From Heyndrickxia coagulans DSM 1 = ATCC 7050 (GTDB taxonomy: Bacteria > Bacillota > Bacilli > Bacillales > Bacillaceae_C): a DNA stretch of 64,000 nt. The notes under the pieces were generated by a model that made no database searches, had not been told where the DNA came from, and saw only the letters and a list, made by a program, of their open reading frames with translations. The stretch lies in assembly GCF_000290615.1 (NCBI RefSeq), contig NZ_ALAS01000107.1, forward strand, positions 1 through 64,000, written 5' to 3'. The position numbers and the translations under genes were made by a program. Position 1 is the first letter of the stretch. Each line of letters opens with the position of its first letter. Positions 25,456-34,181 of the stretch are shown piece by piece.

Positions 25456-25565
25456 TCAATAGTTTGACCGTATCGGAATTTGTCGAATGAATTTAGTGGA
25501 TTTTTGGCGAACTTTATCTATATAATTTATTTAAAATATTAAAACAAAAAAGGGGGAATAAGCTA

Positions 25566-26240
25566 ATGAATAGAAAAATTAAAATCTGTATTTTTTCATT
25601 CATTGCATTTGTAATGACAATAGTTGGTTATGGAGGTACGTCTAAAGCATTGGCAGATGACTCTGAATCAGAAGTTTCAGCAGTTTATGATATTAAAAAT
25701 GGCGATCCCATAGCGGTTTCAAAAAACCAATGGGATGAATATCAAGAGGTGCAGGATTGGGAGGATGAACCCGATGTTCCATCAACCTATTTAAAAAAAG
25801 CTGTTGACATTTCCGAAAGACGTGCATGTATGGGTGGCTGGGCTTATTCCGCAACAAAACAAGGATATGCATTTTATAAGATAGTGGAGGGAACTCATTA
25901 CCTTAATAGAACAAAAGACAATGTGACTATAACATCAACATTTACTGGTACACATTCCAAAAGCTCAACAGCAAGTGGAAAATTAGGTGGTGGTTGGAAA
26001 CCTGTAAGTGCTGAAGTGGGATATAATGCCGACCGGACAGTATCATGGTCTAAATCTGATTCAGTGAAAATAACTGTCCGTCCTAAATATGAAGGATGGA
26101 ATGATTATGGAACAAAACGTGATAAATGGTATGGCACGTATTACTATCTAAGCAATAGTTGTGTGCAATCAAAAAACGTTCAGCTCACCGTGTATATTCC
26201 GAAAGTGAAAGCAGTCGTTGCACACACAAAACATTTATAG
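25566..26240 (+). CDS. Exported protein of unknown function
   Basis: 224 residues with a classical signal peptide (basic MNRKIK, hydrophobic core to about residue 25, cleavage probably after SKALA). The mature part starts acidic (DDSESEVSAVYD) and becomes rich in Ser, Thr, Gly, Tyr and Lys in an alternating, beta-strand-like pattern (TSTFTGTHSKSSTASGKLGG, then WKPVSAEVGYNADRTVSWSK). It has two cysteines (RRACMGG and SNSCVQ) that could form a disulfide, and no membrane anchor at the C-terminus. The SD AAAGGGGGA is strong, and a TATAAT at 25521-25526 may be its -10. Base use is clearly more AT-rich than in the neighbours. I do not recognise the family; exported toxin, bacteriocin-like or surface-active protein are possibilities only. 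Confidence 0.75.
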   Translation: MNRKIKICIFSFIAFVMTIVGYGGTSKALADDSESEVSAVYDIKNGDPIAVSKNQWDEYQEVQDWEDEPDVPSTYLKKAVDISERRACMGGWAYSATKQGYAFYKIVEGTHYLNRTKDNVTITSTFTGTHSKSSTASGKLGGGWKPVSAEVGYNADRTVSWSKSDSVKITVRPKYEGWNDYGTKRDKWYGTYYYLSNSCVQSKNVQLTVYIPKVKAVVAHTKHL

Positions 26241-26256
26241 ATGAGGGGCAACGACC

Positions 26257-27033
26257 ATGACACGGCCGATTTTTAGACACGCTTGTACAATTTTTGTGAT
26301 GCTTCCCATTCTATTAAACGGTTGTTCAGCAAGTCATTCCGGTAACCAGGTGAAGCATGAAATACAGCCAAACCACACCAAGGCCAAGGAGAATAGCCAA
26401 GCGGCGTCCCTTAGTCTTGACCAAATGATGATGACTGAGGCATCAAAAGACGAACAGCAAACACCGCTCGATACCGTTACCCATGTGGTTAAATGGAAGT
26501 TTTCAGATGAAAAAGATGTTGTTCCTTCTAAGAAGAATATATTATGGGAAACCCATTTGGGAAGCGAAGCGGTCGTAGCAACCAAAGTACCAAAACTTAA
26601 AGATTCAAGATTGAATCTGTTTGCCCTGTCCTTTCATGACGGTAAGTGGGGAATAAAAAACGTGACAGATGCCCCTATTGATCGTTTGGAAGATCATGTT
26701 AAAGGTTTAACGCTTCCTATGCAAAAATATGCTGTAATCACCTCAGATTTTGATGGAAAATCGATATGGAACATCACAGACGGGAAAAGAACAGTCATGA
26801 TTGCACTGTATCCCCAATTTTCCTTTTCCATGCCTGAAGGAACGAAAACCATTCCGTTTAAGGGCGATGAGGCTTTTGTAAATACTCGATCGAAAACGCA
26901 ATCCTTGTTTTATTATTTTGACCAGGAAAAACTGATTTGGATCTATGGTGATTTGTCTGAAAGCGAAATCATAAAATTGGCTAATTCACTGCCAAGTGCT
27001 GGATCTCCCAGTTTTCCCGAAGCATCATCATAG
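26257..27033 (+). CDS. Lipoprotein with a DUF4367-like C-terminal part
   Basis: 258 residues. The signal peptide ends in the lipobox LLNGC (Cys23), so the protein should be anchored outside the membrane. A Lys/Asn/Gln linker follows, then a globular part of about 190 residues. The last 70 residues, with SLFYYFDQEKLIWIYGDLSE followed by a helix ending KLANSLP, recall the DUF4367 domain found in lipoproteins and anti-sigma factors of Firmicutes; this is from memory, not a search. It starts 17 bases after the preceding gene with an AGGGG SD, shares its AT-rich base use, and is probably co-transcribed. Role unknown; immunity or anchoring partner of the exported protein is an inference. Confidence 0.7.
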   Translation: MTRPIFRHACTIFVMLPILLNGCSASHSGNQVKHEIQPNHTKAKENSQAASLSLDQMMMTEASKDEQQTPLDTVTHVVKWKFSDEKDVVPSKKNILWETHLGSEAVVATKVPKLKDSRLNLFALSFHDGKWGIKNVTDAPIDRLEDHVKGLTLPMQKYAVITSDFDGKSIWNITDGKRTVMIALYPQFSFSMPEGTKTIPFKGDEAFVNTRSKTQSLFYYFDQEKLIWIYGDLSESEIIKLANSLPSAGSPSFPEASS

Positions 27034-27182
27034 ACCCAAACCGGGAATGCCATCTGAGAAAATGTGATGCAGTGGTTTTTTATGATCCTCGATTAAGAGG
27101 GGAGGGCTTGGAAGTCTGAGGGCCATATCTTTCTGTTGGCTAATTTTTCACCTGTTTATAAATTTGTGTCTCAGAATATAAA

Positions 27183-27216
27183 AAAACCCCGGAACCAGAG
27201 CGGTTTCGGGGTTTTA
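27183..27216. terminator. Terminator between the lipoprotein gene and rpsD
   Basis: AACCCCG and CGGGGTT pair around a 15-base loop, with A and T runs on both sides, so it can act for both convergent transcripts. The DNA at 27034-27180 shows nothing else clear. Confidence 0.8.
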
Positions 27217-27220
27217 CACA

Positions 27221-27823
27221 TTACCTGGAATAGAACTCAACGATTAACGATTCGTTAATTTCAGCCGGCAGTTCCGAGCGTTCAGGGAGGCGGCTGTAAG
27301 TCCCTTCAAGCTTGTCTGCATCAAAAGAAAGGTAATCCGGAACGAATGTCGTTGTTTCGATCGCTTCTTTGATAACATCAAGGTTGCGGGATTTTTCGCG
27401 TACGCCGATCGTTTGCCCCGGTTCTACACGGTAAGACGGGATATCGACGCGTTTGCCGTCAACAAGAATATGCCCGTGGTTTACGAGCTGGCGTGCTTGG
27501 CGGCGTGTGCGAGCCAAACCGAGACGGTAAACAAGGTTATCAAGGCGTGATTCCAAAAGAACCATGAAATTTTCACCGTGTTTCCCTTGCATTTTGCCAG
27601 CTTTCAGGAAAGTGTTGTGGAATTGGCGTTCATTTAAGCCGTACATATGGCGAAGCTTTTGTTTTTCCTGTAATTGCAAGCCGTATTCAGACAATTTTCT
27701 GCGCTGATTCGGGCCGTGCTGCCCGGGTGCATAAGGGCGCTTCTCCAATTCTTTTCCGGTACCGCTTAAAGAAATCCCGAGACGGCGGGACAATTTCCAG
27801 CTTGGACCTGTATAACGAGCCAT
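27221..27823 (-). CDS. rpsD: 30S ribosomal protein S4
   Basis: Primary 16S rRNA-binding protein of the small subunit. 200 residues: [19 protein letters not shown] at the N-terminus, the S4 RNA-binding domain at about 90-150 ([38 protein letters not shown]). SD AAGGAGG. Monocistronic, as in B. subtilis, where S4 represses its own leader. Confidence 0.98.
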   Translation of the reverse strand: MARYTGPSWKLSRRLGISLSGTGKELEKRPYAPGQHGPNQRRKLSEYGLQLQEKQKLRHMYGLNERQFHNTFLKAGKMQGKHGENFMVLLESRLDNLVYRLGLARTRRQARQLVNHGHILVDGKRVDIPSYRVEPGQTIGVREKSRNLDVIKEAIETTTFVPDYLSFDADKLEGTYSRLPERSELPAEINESLIVEFYSR

Positions 27824-28011
27824 GAAAGACTCCTCCTTTGTTTTTATTTTGTTGTAAAATAAAAACAGATATCATGGACACTTCTTCATGCGTATTTTGT
27901 TTTCATGTACCATCGCCCCAGCAGCAGAGGGTTACACGATACACCTTGCATTCAGGCAAGGAACAAAATACAAACACAAAGCCGTCCAATAAGGCTGCAT
28001 TATTTTACACA
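27824..28011 (-). promoter_or_regulatory. Long rpsD leader, probable S4 autoregulatory RNA
   Basis: Between the mapped -10 and the rpsD start lie about 188 bases. The 5' part can pair (GCAGCC with GGCT around TTATTGGAC) and the rest has further short stems. B. subtilis rpsD has an S4-binding leader of similar size. I did not fold it in full, so the assignment rests on position and length. Confidence 0.5.
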
Positions 28012-28017
28012 ACGTTG

Positions 28018-28046
28018 ATTATATGTTTTCAGAGAAAAAAAGTCAA
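28018..28046 (-). promoter_or_regulatory. rpsD promoter
   Basis: On the minus strand TTGACT (28041-28046), 17 bases, TATAAT (28018-28023): a strong sigma-A promoter, as expected for a ribosomal gene. Confidence 0.75.
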
Positions 28047-28053
28047 CAACAAA

Positions 28054-28087
28054 TGCAAATCGGGATGCCGTTGCAAATCGGGATGCC
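28054..28087. repeat. 16-base tandem duplication upstream of rpsD
   Basis: TGCAAATCGGGATGCC occurs at 28054-28069 and again, identically, at 28072-28087. It lies just upstream of the rpsD -35 and about 110 bases upstream of the dgcP -10. Function unknown. Confidence 0.6.
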
Positions 28088-28173
28088 ATGCCAAAAAAAT
28101 TTTACATACCGGTTTTGCCGGGTTCATAACAGGACTTAAGATACAACACATACTGTATATCGGTCGAGCGGGC

Positions 28174-28203
28174 TGTACATTTATAGTACTTTTGCATTAT
28201 AAT
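28174..28203 (+). promoter_or_regulatory. Possible dgcP promoter
   Basis: TGTACA (28174-28179), 18 bases, TATAAT (28198-28203). The remaining leader to 28340 is AT-rich and I see no other element in it. Confidence 0.45.
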
Positions 28204-28340
28204 GGTATTAATTTGACCGGTTTTTACATTTTTACGTCTCCCGTGCGGTTTTTTGTTTTAAAATTCTTCATTTTCAAGGTTCACACTTTTTAGTGCTTTT
28301 TTTCGCTTTTATACGGAAACAGGGTCAGGGTGATTAGGAA

Positions 28341-30212
28341 ATGGAAAAAAAGAAAGAAAATCATTTAATCCTATATTATAAGTCCCGTTTACTGGATTTA
28401 ATGAATCTTGAGGCAGCAAGCAGCCTGGATGACTGGGTGGCGGTCGTGGCGGATGTGCTCAGCGCCGATCATATCGTATATTATAAGCCGGACAGCGAAA
28501 ACACGAAGTTCTACAAAATATGCAGCTTTTATAATCCTTTCCGGCATGACGTCGAACTCGTCGTGCCCTCCGGAAAAATCAAAGCTTTAAAAACAGCCTC
28601 CCAGGTTGTCACAAATGGGAAACTGAAAAAGGATCCTTATTTAAAACAGTTTAACATTGCCTTTTTTATTCCGGAAAAAAACATGGAGGACGGCTGCCTG
28701 CTTCTTTCCATTCCAAACAGGCTGTTCGGGGAGCTGTCTGACGCGGATCTGCAGGCGTTTGTCAGGGAAAGCCGGAACTTCCTGCAGCTGAAGTATGAGT
28801 TGTCTGTTGTCGAAGCCGACAGAAAGCGTTACATCGAATTATTCCAAGTGACCGGAAAATTCCATTCTTCCATGGATACGGATACGATCCTTGCAGAAAT
28901 CATTTACACGCTGAAAAGGCTGTACCCGGTTTTTGACTACACCTTAATGCTGTCGGACGATTACCACCACAATCTTGATTTGCCGATCAAGTCGCTGCAA
29001 TATGATGCGGTCGACGAAATGGCGCTCGAATCATATGTAAACGGCCAGGTCCACCTTGCCACGGTATGGCGGACAAACGAAACGATGCTTTATGCGCCGC
29101 TAAGGGGAAAGCAGGGCGTGTATGGCGTGCTGCAGGTCATCACTTTTACCAACTATGAATTTAATCGCAGCGATTTGGAATTTATCAGCCTGCTGGCCAA
29201 TACGGCGGGAAGTGCGCTTGAAAATGCCAAGCTGTACCAGCAGTCGATGCAGTCCATTGAAGAACTCCGCCTGATCAATTCGGTTTCCCGCCAGTTAAAT
29301 AAAAGCGCGAATTTAAAAGAAACCGTCGATTTTTTAATGAAACAGATCTCCAGTTCATTTGATACCCAGGCAATCGGGTTCGTGATGATGGAGAATGGGA
29401 AAATGGACCTACTTGAAGGCAGCAGCCCCATTTTTGAAGAAAAGGAAGGCGCCCGTTATCTTGAATTTGCAAACCGTTCGTTTGCCGAAAAGAAAGAATC
29501 CCTGTTTATCAGCAATTTAAACCGGCGCTTTCCCGGCAGGAACTATCGTTTTTCTTCGCTGATGGCTGTCCCGATTATCCAGGAAGATGATTTAAAGGGG
29601 TTTTGCCTTGTTCTTCATGAAGCGCCTTACCATTTTTCTTTCGACAGGTTCAAACTTTTTCAGTCGCTTATTTATCAGTCGGGCATGGCCTTAACCAACT
29701 CCATGCTTCGCGAGCGGCTTGAAAAAATGGTGATTACCGATCATCTCACCCAGCTGTTTGCCAAAAATTACTTGAACAGCCGGATGGAAACTTCTATTGG
29801 TGAAGATGAGCAGGGCACGCTGATTTTGCTCGATATTGATGACTTTAAAAAAGTCAATGATACATACGGCCATCAAACCGGGGATGAAATTTTGATCCAG
29901 GTTGCAAAGCTGATCAAAGAAAACATTCGTTCAACCGATATCGGAGCAAGATGGGGCGGAGAGGAAATGGCGATTTATCTTCCCGGCGTGCCGCTTCAAA
30001 CAGGGGTGCAGGTCGCCAAAAGGGTGCTTGCGGCTGTTCGGAAAAATACAAATCCTCCGGTTACCATTTCCTGCGGGGTGTCGTACTGGAATAAAGAGAT
30101 GAATGAAACGGCGGAGTCCCTCTTTAACAGGGCGGACGCCGGATTGTACCATGCGAAAAGCCTCGGGAAAAACCAGGTTGTCATCAGCGATATGGAAATG
30201 AAATCCAATTAG
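28341..30212 (+). CDS. dgcP: Diguanylate cyclase with GAF sensor domains (DgcP/YtrP)
   Basis: Makes c-di-GMP from two GTP. 623 residues, a soluble protein: two or three GAF-like regions cover about 20-150, 170-300 and 310-445, followed by a GGDEF domain from about 460 to the end (TDHLTQLFAKNYLNSRMETS, LLDIDDFKKVNDTYGH). The active-site motif is GGEEM, an accepted form of GG(D/E)EF. RSTD five residues before it fits the RxxD inhibitory site where c-di-GMP binds, so feedback inhibition is likely. B. subtilis YtrP sits at the same place between rpsD and ytsP. No transmembrane segment seen. Confidence 0.9.
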   Translation: MEKKKENHLILYYKSRLLDLMNLEAASSLDDWVAVVADVLSADHIVYYKPDSENTKFYKICSFYNPFRHDVELVVPSGKIKALKTASQVVTNGKLKKDPYLKQFNIAFFIPEKNMEDGCLLLSIPNRLFGELSDADLQAFVRESRNFLQLKYELSVVEADRKRYIELFQVTGKFHSSMDTDTILAEIIYTLKRLYPVFDYTLMLSDDYHHNLDLPIKSLQYDAVDEMALESYVNGQVHLATVWRTNETMLYAPLRGKQGVYGVLQVITFTNYEFNRSDLEFISLLANTAGSALENAKLYQQSMQSIEELRLINSVSRQLNKSANLKETVDFLMKQISSSFDTQAIGFVMMENGKMDLLEGSSPIFEEKEGARYLEFANRSFAEKKESLFISNLNRRFPGRNYRFSSLMAVPIIQEDDLKGFCLVLHEAPYHFSFDRFKLFQSLIYQSGMALTNSMLRERLEKMVITDHLTQLFAKNYLNSRMETSIGEDEQGTLILLDIDDFKKVNDTYGHQTGDEILIQVAKLIKENIRSTDIGARWGGEEMAIYLPGVPLQTGVQVAKRVLAAVRKNTNPPVTISCGVSYWNKEMNETAESLFNRADAGLYHAKSLGKNQVVISDMEMKSN

Positions 30213-30253
30213 GGCGCACTGCAGCTGATTTCTTTTGTCAGCCGCCTTTAAAA

Positions 30254-30289
30254 CCCCCCTTGCCGGATCCGGCAAGGGGGGCATTTTTT
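30254..30289 (+). terminator. Terminator of dgcP
   Basis: A perfect palindrome (CCCCCCTTGCCGGA and its complement, 30254-30281) is followed by TTTTTT. Confidence 0.9.
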
Positions 30290-30442
30290 ATGCATTTCGT
30301 TATTGTTGTAATATCTGCTTCAGGCCACAAACCCCGGCTGCCTGTGCCAAGTTCGTCCGGCCTGCGGATTTTGGGTTTGGGCATGGGGCTTTGCCAGCCA
30401 GTATCTTTTGCCGCCCTGATTTTTCAGCCTGCGAAACCAGCC

Positions 30443-30922
30443 TTACAGCACTTTTTCCAGCGCAGCGGCAAAAGCTGCCAGCCCTGCCTCATCTTCTGCA
30501 TCAAAACGATTTTTTTCCGGGCTGTCGATATCCAAAACGCCGACCACTTCCCCGTTTTTCATAAGCGGTACGACAATTTCAGACTGGGAAGCGGCGTCAC
30601 AGGCAATATGGCCTGAAAACTGCTGGACATCGGCGACCCGGAGCACCCGTTTTTCTTTCCAGGCTGTCCCGCACACCCCTTTCCCATACGGAAGCCGCAC
30701 ACAGGCCGGCAAACCCTGGAACGGCCCGAGGACGAGTTCATCCCCGGATGCGAAATAAAACCCAACCCAGTTCACCCGGTCAAGAAACTGGTTTAACAGC
30801 GCTGTAGCATTGCTTAAATTGGCAATTTTGTCCGGTTCGCCTTCTGTGAGCGCGATCAGCTGTTTTACGACAAGATCATACTTTTCTTTCTTCGTACCCT
30901 GGGCATTTTCTGCATGAAACAT
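30443..30922 (-). CDS. ytsP: Free methionine-(R)-sulfoxide reductase, GAF family (YtsP)
   Basis: Reduces free Met-R-sulfoxide with cysteine chemistry inside a single GAF domain. 159 residues starting MFHAENAQGTKKEKY; NWVGFYFASGDELVLGPFQG, ACVRLPYGKGVCGTAW, GHIACDAASQSEIVVP and VLDIDSP are typical. The three Cys at ACVR, GVCG and ACDA correspond to those used by the family. A longer frame of 54 more codons exists upstream, but AAGGATG precedes ATG 30922 and the family starts there. Divergent from refZ. Confidence 0.92.
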   Translation of the reverse strand: MFHAENAQGTKKEKYDLVVKQLIALTEGEPDKIANLSNATALLNQFLDRVNWVGFYFASGDELVLGPFQGLPACVRLPYGKGVCGTAWKEKRVLRVADVQQFSGHIACDAASQSEIVVPLMKNGEVVGVLDIDSPEKNRFDAEDEAGLAAFAAALEKVL

Positions 30923-31084
30923 CGCCATCATCCTTACATCAGCAAATTTTTTAAAAACGGGGCGGGATTTTGTCGGAAAGTTTTTAAAGGAACCCCGACC
31001 CGGCATATGGAATAGTACGGAATAGAATATTTTTAACACAAAAGGGGAAGCCCGGCAAGCAAAAAAGAGGAAAGGGTGGAACAA

Positions 31085-31723
31085 ATGGACGGAAACAGCA
31101 GCGAAACAAAAGAAAAAATATTCAATACGGCGATTGCTTTATTTCATACGAAGGGCTATAAAGGAACGACGATCAGGGCGATTGCGGCTTCCGCAAAAGT
31201 CAATTCGGCCAATATTTCCTATTACTTTAACGGCAAGCAGGGGTTGCTGGAGGCGTGCTTTATCCGCTTTTTTGAACCGTATATTGCCTGCCTTGAAGAA
31301 GAAGTGCAAAATCTTTCGGAAGAAGGATTAAAACGGGCGGCCTTCCGCATCCTGCACTTTCAAAGCGAAAACCACCTGCTGTCCAGATTTGTATGGCGGG
31401 AAGTCACCGTTGATTCGCAAATTGTCCGCGAAATTTTGTCCACTTATTTCATGAAAGAGCGTTATTTATTGAAAAAACTTGCCAAGGCCTGGTGCGGGCC
31501 CGGAATCCAGGCGGGCAAACTGAACTTTCTCATGATTCAGCTGAAAAGCATGCTGTCGATGCCGTATTTAAACAGCCAGTACATTCGGGAAGTATGGGGC
31601 ATACAGCCGGAAGAACCGTATTTTGCCGAAAAATACGGCAAATCGGTTGCCGAATGGCTGGACAGCATCCGGCAAAACGCGGGGGCGCAGCCGGAACCGC
31701 TGCTGCTTGAAACCGCTTTTTAA
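31085..31723 (+). CDS. refZ: TetR-family regulator of FtsZ assembly RefZ (YttP)
   Basis: Sporulation-linked DNA-binding protein that inhibits FtsZ when bound near the chromosome origin and helps position the polar septum. 212 residues; TetR helix-turn-helix at about 25-50 (TIRAIAASAKVNSANISYYF), then a helical domain with FVWREVTVDSQIVREILSTY and MPYLNSQYIREVWGIQPEEP, which recall B. subtilis YttP closely. ATG 31085 is behind GGGTGG; an in-frame GTG three codons upstream is less likely. Position between ytsP and ezrA agrees. Confidence 0.88.
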   Translation: MDGNSSETKEKIFNTAIALFHTKGYKGTTIRAIAASAKVNSANISYYFNGKQGLLEACFIRFFEPYIACLEEEVQNLSEEGLKRAAFRILHFQSENHLLSRFVWREVTVDSQIVREILSTYFMKERYLLKKLAKAWCGPGIQAGKLNFLMIQLKSMLSMPYLNSQYIREVWGIQPEEPYFAEKYGKSVAEWLDSIRQNAGAQPEPLLLETAF

Positions 31724-31726
31724 TGT

Positions 31727-31749
31727 GCCGGCCCGGGCCGGCTGTTTTT
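31727..31749 (+). terminator. Terminator of refZ
   Basis: GCCGGCCCGGGCCGGC is a perfect palindrome followed after two bases by GTTTTT. A second GCCGGC pair with a stronger TTTTTTTATTTT tail follows at about 31754-31815. Confidence 0.7.
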
Positions 31750-32015
31750 AAATGCCGGCAGCTTTCCGAAAAAGCCCGCCGCCGTGCAAAAAATAAGCGC
31801 CGGCTTTTTTTATTTTGGGTGCGGAAAAAACCTTCCCCAAAATGAATCGAAAAATCTCGAATTTCATAGTCAAATATTGTCATTACATGGTATCATAGAA
31901 TAAAAATAAACATACATGCCTATGGATATCGGGAAGGATTGCTCCGGTATTCATACATACATAATGAGCGGATATTAAGGTTTGATTTGTGGACGAACGG
32001 GAGGCTTTCAAGTTT

Positions 32016-33716
32016 ATGATGTATGGCATCATTGGCGCTATTCTTTTGTTGCTCGTTTTATTGACTTGCGGTTTTTTTATCAGGAGGCAGTTTTACAAAG
32101 AGATTGACAAGCTTGAAGCATGGAAAATTGAAATCATGAACCGGCCTGTCACTGAAGAGCTGGGAAAAGTCAAACGGCTCAATATGGGCGGGGAGGCGGA
32201 AAGTTTATTTGAAGGCTGGCGCAAAGACTGGGAGGACCTTTTAAACGAGGAACTGCCGGCAGTGGAAGATAAGCTCTTTGAAATCGAGGAGCACACCGAC
32301 AAATACCGTTTCAAAAAGGCGAAAGAAGTACAGGCGGAAGCAGAGGCGATTCTTCAAAATGCGGAACAAAAAATAAAAGATATACTGGACGGCGTCAATG
32401 AACTGATGGATGCCGAGAAAGAATCCCGGAAAGAAGTGGAAGAACTCGGGAAAATCTTCAAAGACTTGAAGAAACAGCTTCTGACACGGCGCCATACATA
32501 CGGAAAAGGCATTAAAAGCCTTGACTTGAGAGTGGACGGCCTGGCGGAGAAATTTGCCCGTTACCATGAACTGACGGAAGCCGGGAACTACTTGGAGGCA
32601 AAGAAATTAGCCGATGAACTGAAAGCAGAAACAGAAACGTTGCAGGAGGATGCCGGGAAAATTCCGGATTTGCTGGCGGAAACGGAATCGCTTTTGCCGA
32701 TGCAGTTTAGAGAATTGAAAGAGGGCTACAAAGAAATGGCTGCACAAGGTTTTGCGCTCGATCACCTGCAGTTTGATGAAGAAATGAAGGAACTTACAGA
32801 GAAGCTTTCGGCTTACCGGAAACAACTTGAACAGGCTGACACAGCGGATGTCGAGGAAGGCATCCGGGAAATCAAGGAAAGAATAGAAACGATTTACGAT
32901 ATTTTAGAAAAAGAAGCGTACGCGAAAAACTATGTGCTCAAGCATTTCCGTGAAGTGAAGGATATCCTGGATGAAGTACGGGAAGAAAACAAGCGCCTCA
33001 AAACAGAAACAGAATCCGTGCAAAAGACATACCAGCTGCATGAGGAAAACATGGCCGTTCCAGCTGAACTCGAGAAACAATTGGAGAAACTGGCCGCGCG
33101 TTTGGCGGTCCTTGAAGTAAAAATTCCTGAAAACGAAACGATTTATTCCGTGTTAAGCGAACAGCTCAAAGAAATGGAAGGGCAGATTGAAAAACTGCGG
33201 GATGACCAGAAGACGTTTAACGAATTTTTGCAGAACCTGCGGAAAGAAGAAATGGAAGCACGCGCGAAGATCATGGGCTTGAAGCGGACAATCCAGGATA
33301 TGCGCCGCCTTGTCGAAAGAAGCAATATTCCCGGGCTGCCGGACTCGTACCGCACCCTGTACGAAGCAGCCTGGAATGCGATTCGTGACACTGCCGAAAG
33401 CCTCCATGCCACGCCGCTAAACATGGAAAAGGTCAACCGCCATCTGCTGGAGGCGGAACAGGCAGTCGGAAACTTTGAAAAAAGCACGAAAGCTTTAATG
33501 GAAAATGTGCAGCTTGCTGAAAAAGTGATTCAATACGGCAACCGTTACCGCGCTAAATATAAGAAAGTGGCGGACGGGCTAGAGCGCGCAGAAGTGGCTT
33601 TCCGGCGCTATGATTATGAGAAGGCGCTTGAAGAAGCCGCAACGACAGTGGAAGCGGTGGAGCCCGGCGCATTGAAAAAAATTGAAAAAATGCTGGAAAC
33701 TGAAGAATTACTTTGA
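32016..33716 (+). CDS. ezrA: Septation ring formation regulator EzrA
   Basis: Membrane-anchored spectrin-like protein that restrains FtsZ ring formation and recruits divisome proteins. About 566 residues: one N-terminal transmembrane helix (GIIGAILLLLVLLTCGFFI) facing outward, then long coiled-coil repeats (many KELEE-type heptads), and the conserved QNR-like patch VIQYGNRYRAKY near the C-terminus. ATG at 32016 or 32019 fits the family start; an in-frame GTG at 31989 precedes the GGGAGG SD and is rejected. Confidence 0.94.
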   Translation: MMYGIIGAILLLLVLLTCGFFIRRQFYKEIDKLEAWKIEIMNRPVTEELGKVKRLNMGGEAESLFEGWRKDWEDLLNEELPAVEDKLFEIEEHTDKYRFKKAKEVQAEAEAILQNAEQKIKDILDGVNELMDAEKESRKEVEELGKIFKDLKKQLLTRRHTYGKGIKSLDLRVDGLAEKFARYHELTEAGNYLEAKKLADELKAETETLQEDAGKIPDLLAETESLLPMQFRELKEGYKEMAAQGFALDHLQFDEEMKELTEKLSAYRKQLEQADTADVEEGIREIKERIETIYDILEKEAYAKNYVLKHFREVKDILDEVREENKRLKTETESVQKTYQLHEENMAVPAELEKQLEKLAARLAVLEVKIPENETIYSVLSEQLKEMEGQIEKLRDDQKTFNEFLQNLRKEEMEARAKIMGLKRTIQDMRRLVERSNIPGLPDSYRTLYEAAWNAIRDTAESLHATPLNMEKVNRHLLEAEQAVGNFEKSTKALMENVQLAEKVIQYGNRYRAKYKKVADGLERAEVAFRRYDYEKALEEAATTVEAVEPGALKKIEKMLETEELL

Positions 33717-33730
33717 AGCAAACGGAAAAA

Positions 33731-33757
33731 ATACGGAGCGCTCCCCGTTTTTTTTCG
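33731..33757 (+). terminator. Terminator of ezrA
   Basis: ACGGAG and CTCCCCGT pair with a small bulge, followed by a run of eight T. Confidence 0.65.
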
Positions 33758-33908
33758 TTTGCTTTTTTCTGCGCCTTTCAGCCGGCAGGCAGGCCTTTCA
33801 TGCGGCTGATGCCAAACAGACGCACTCGTTTTTTGGCGCCTGGTTCTTTAACCTGGTAAACAGGCACGGGTGAAGACCTCTGAGCCTTAAGCAACTTATT
33901 TTCTGTCT

Positions 33909-34004
33909 GAACAAGTTAACGCACATGGGCGAACGTGCATCCTTTCGACAATTCGGGCAGGATCTCCTCGACCGAACAAGTTAACGCGCATGGGCGAACG
34001 TGCA
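33909..34004. repeat. Pair of 31-base direct repeats between ezrA and nifZ
   Basis: Two 31-base copies, 33909-33939 and 33974-34004, differ at one position and start 65 bases apart. Each opens with GAACAAGTTAACGC and ends with GGGCGAACGTGCA. Each holds the palindrome GTTAAC and a short inverted pair (GCAC/GTGC or GCGC region). Apart from these, the ezrA terminator and the nifZ promoter, I see nothing in 33758-34181. Confidence 0.8.
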
Positions 34005-34100
34005 GGGCCATTGCCGCCCCATCCTGGAGATGAAAGACCAGTGCCGCGAAAGAAGCGGCGCGGAGACCGGGATGGGCGGCGCATAACGGGAGTATATCGG

Positions 34101-34130
34101 TTGTAGGTTCGGTATCCGGCATGGTATATT
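34101..34130 (+). promoter_or_regulatory. Possible nifZ-thiI promoter
   Basis: TTGTAG (34101-34106), 18 bases, TATATT (34125-34130) with TGG just before it, giving an extended -10. Confidence 0.5.
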
Positions 34131-34181
34131 AGGCAATGATACAGGTTTGGATCCAATTTTATGCCAACAGAGGGTGTTCAA

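Noticed and set aside
27838-28293. 151-codon frame between rpsD and dgcP
   Set aside because: It is the antisense of the rpsD leader and promoter, has Cys/Phe-rich text including the duplicated CKSGC, and no family similarity.
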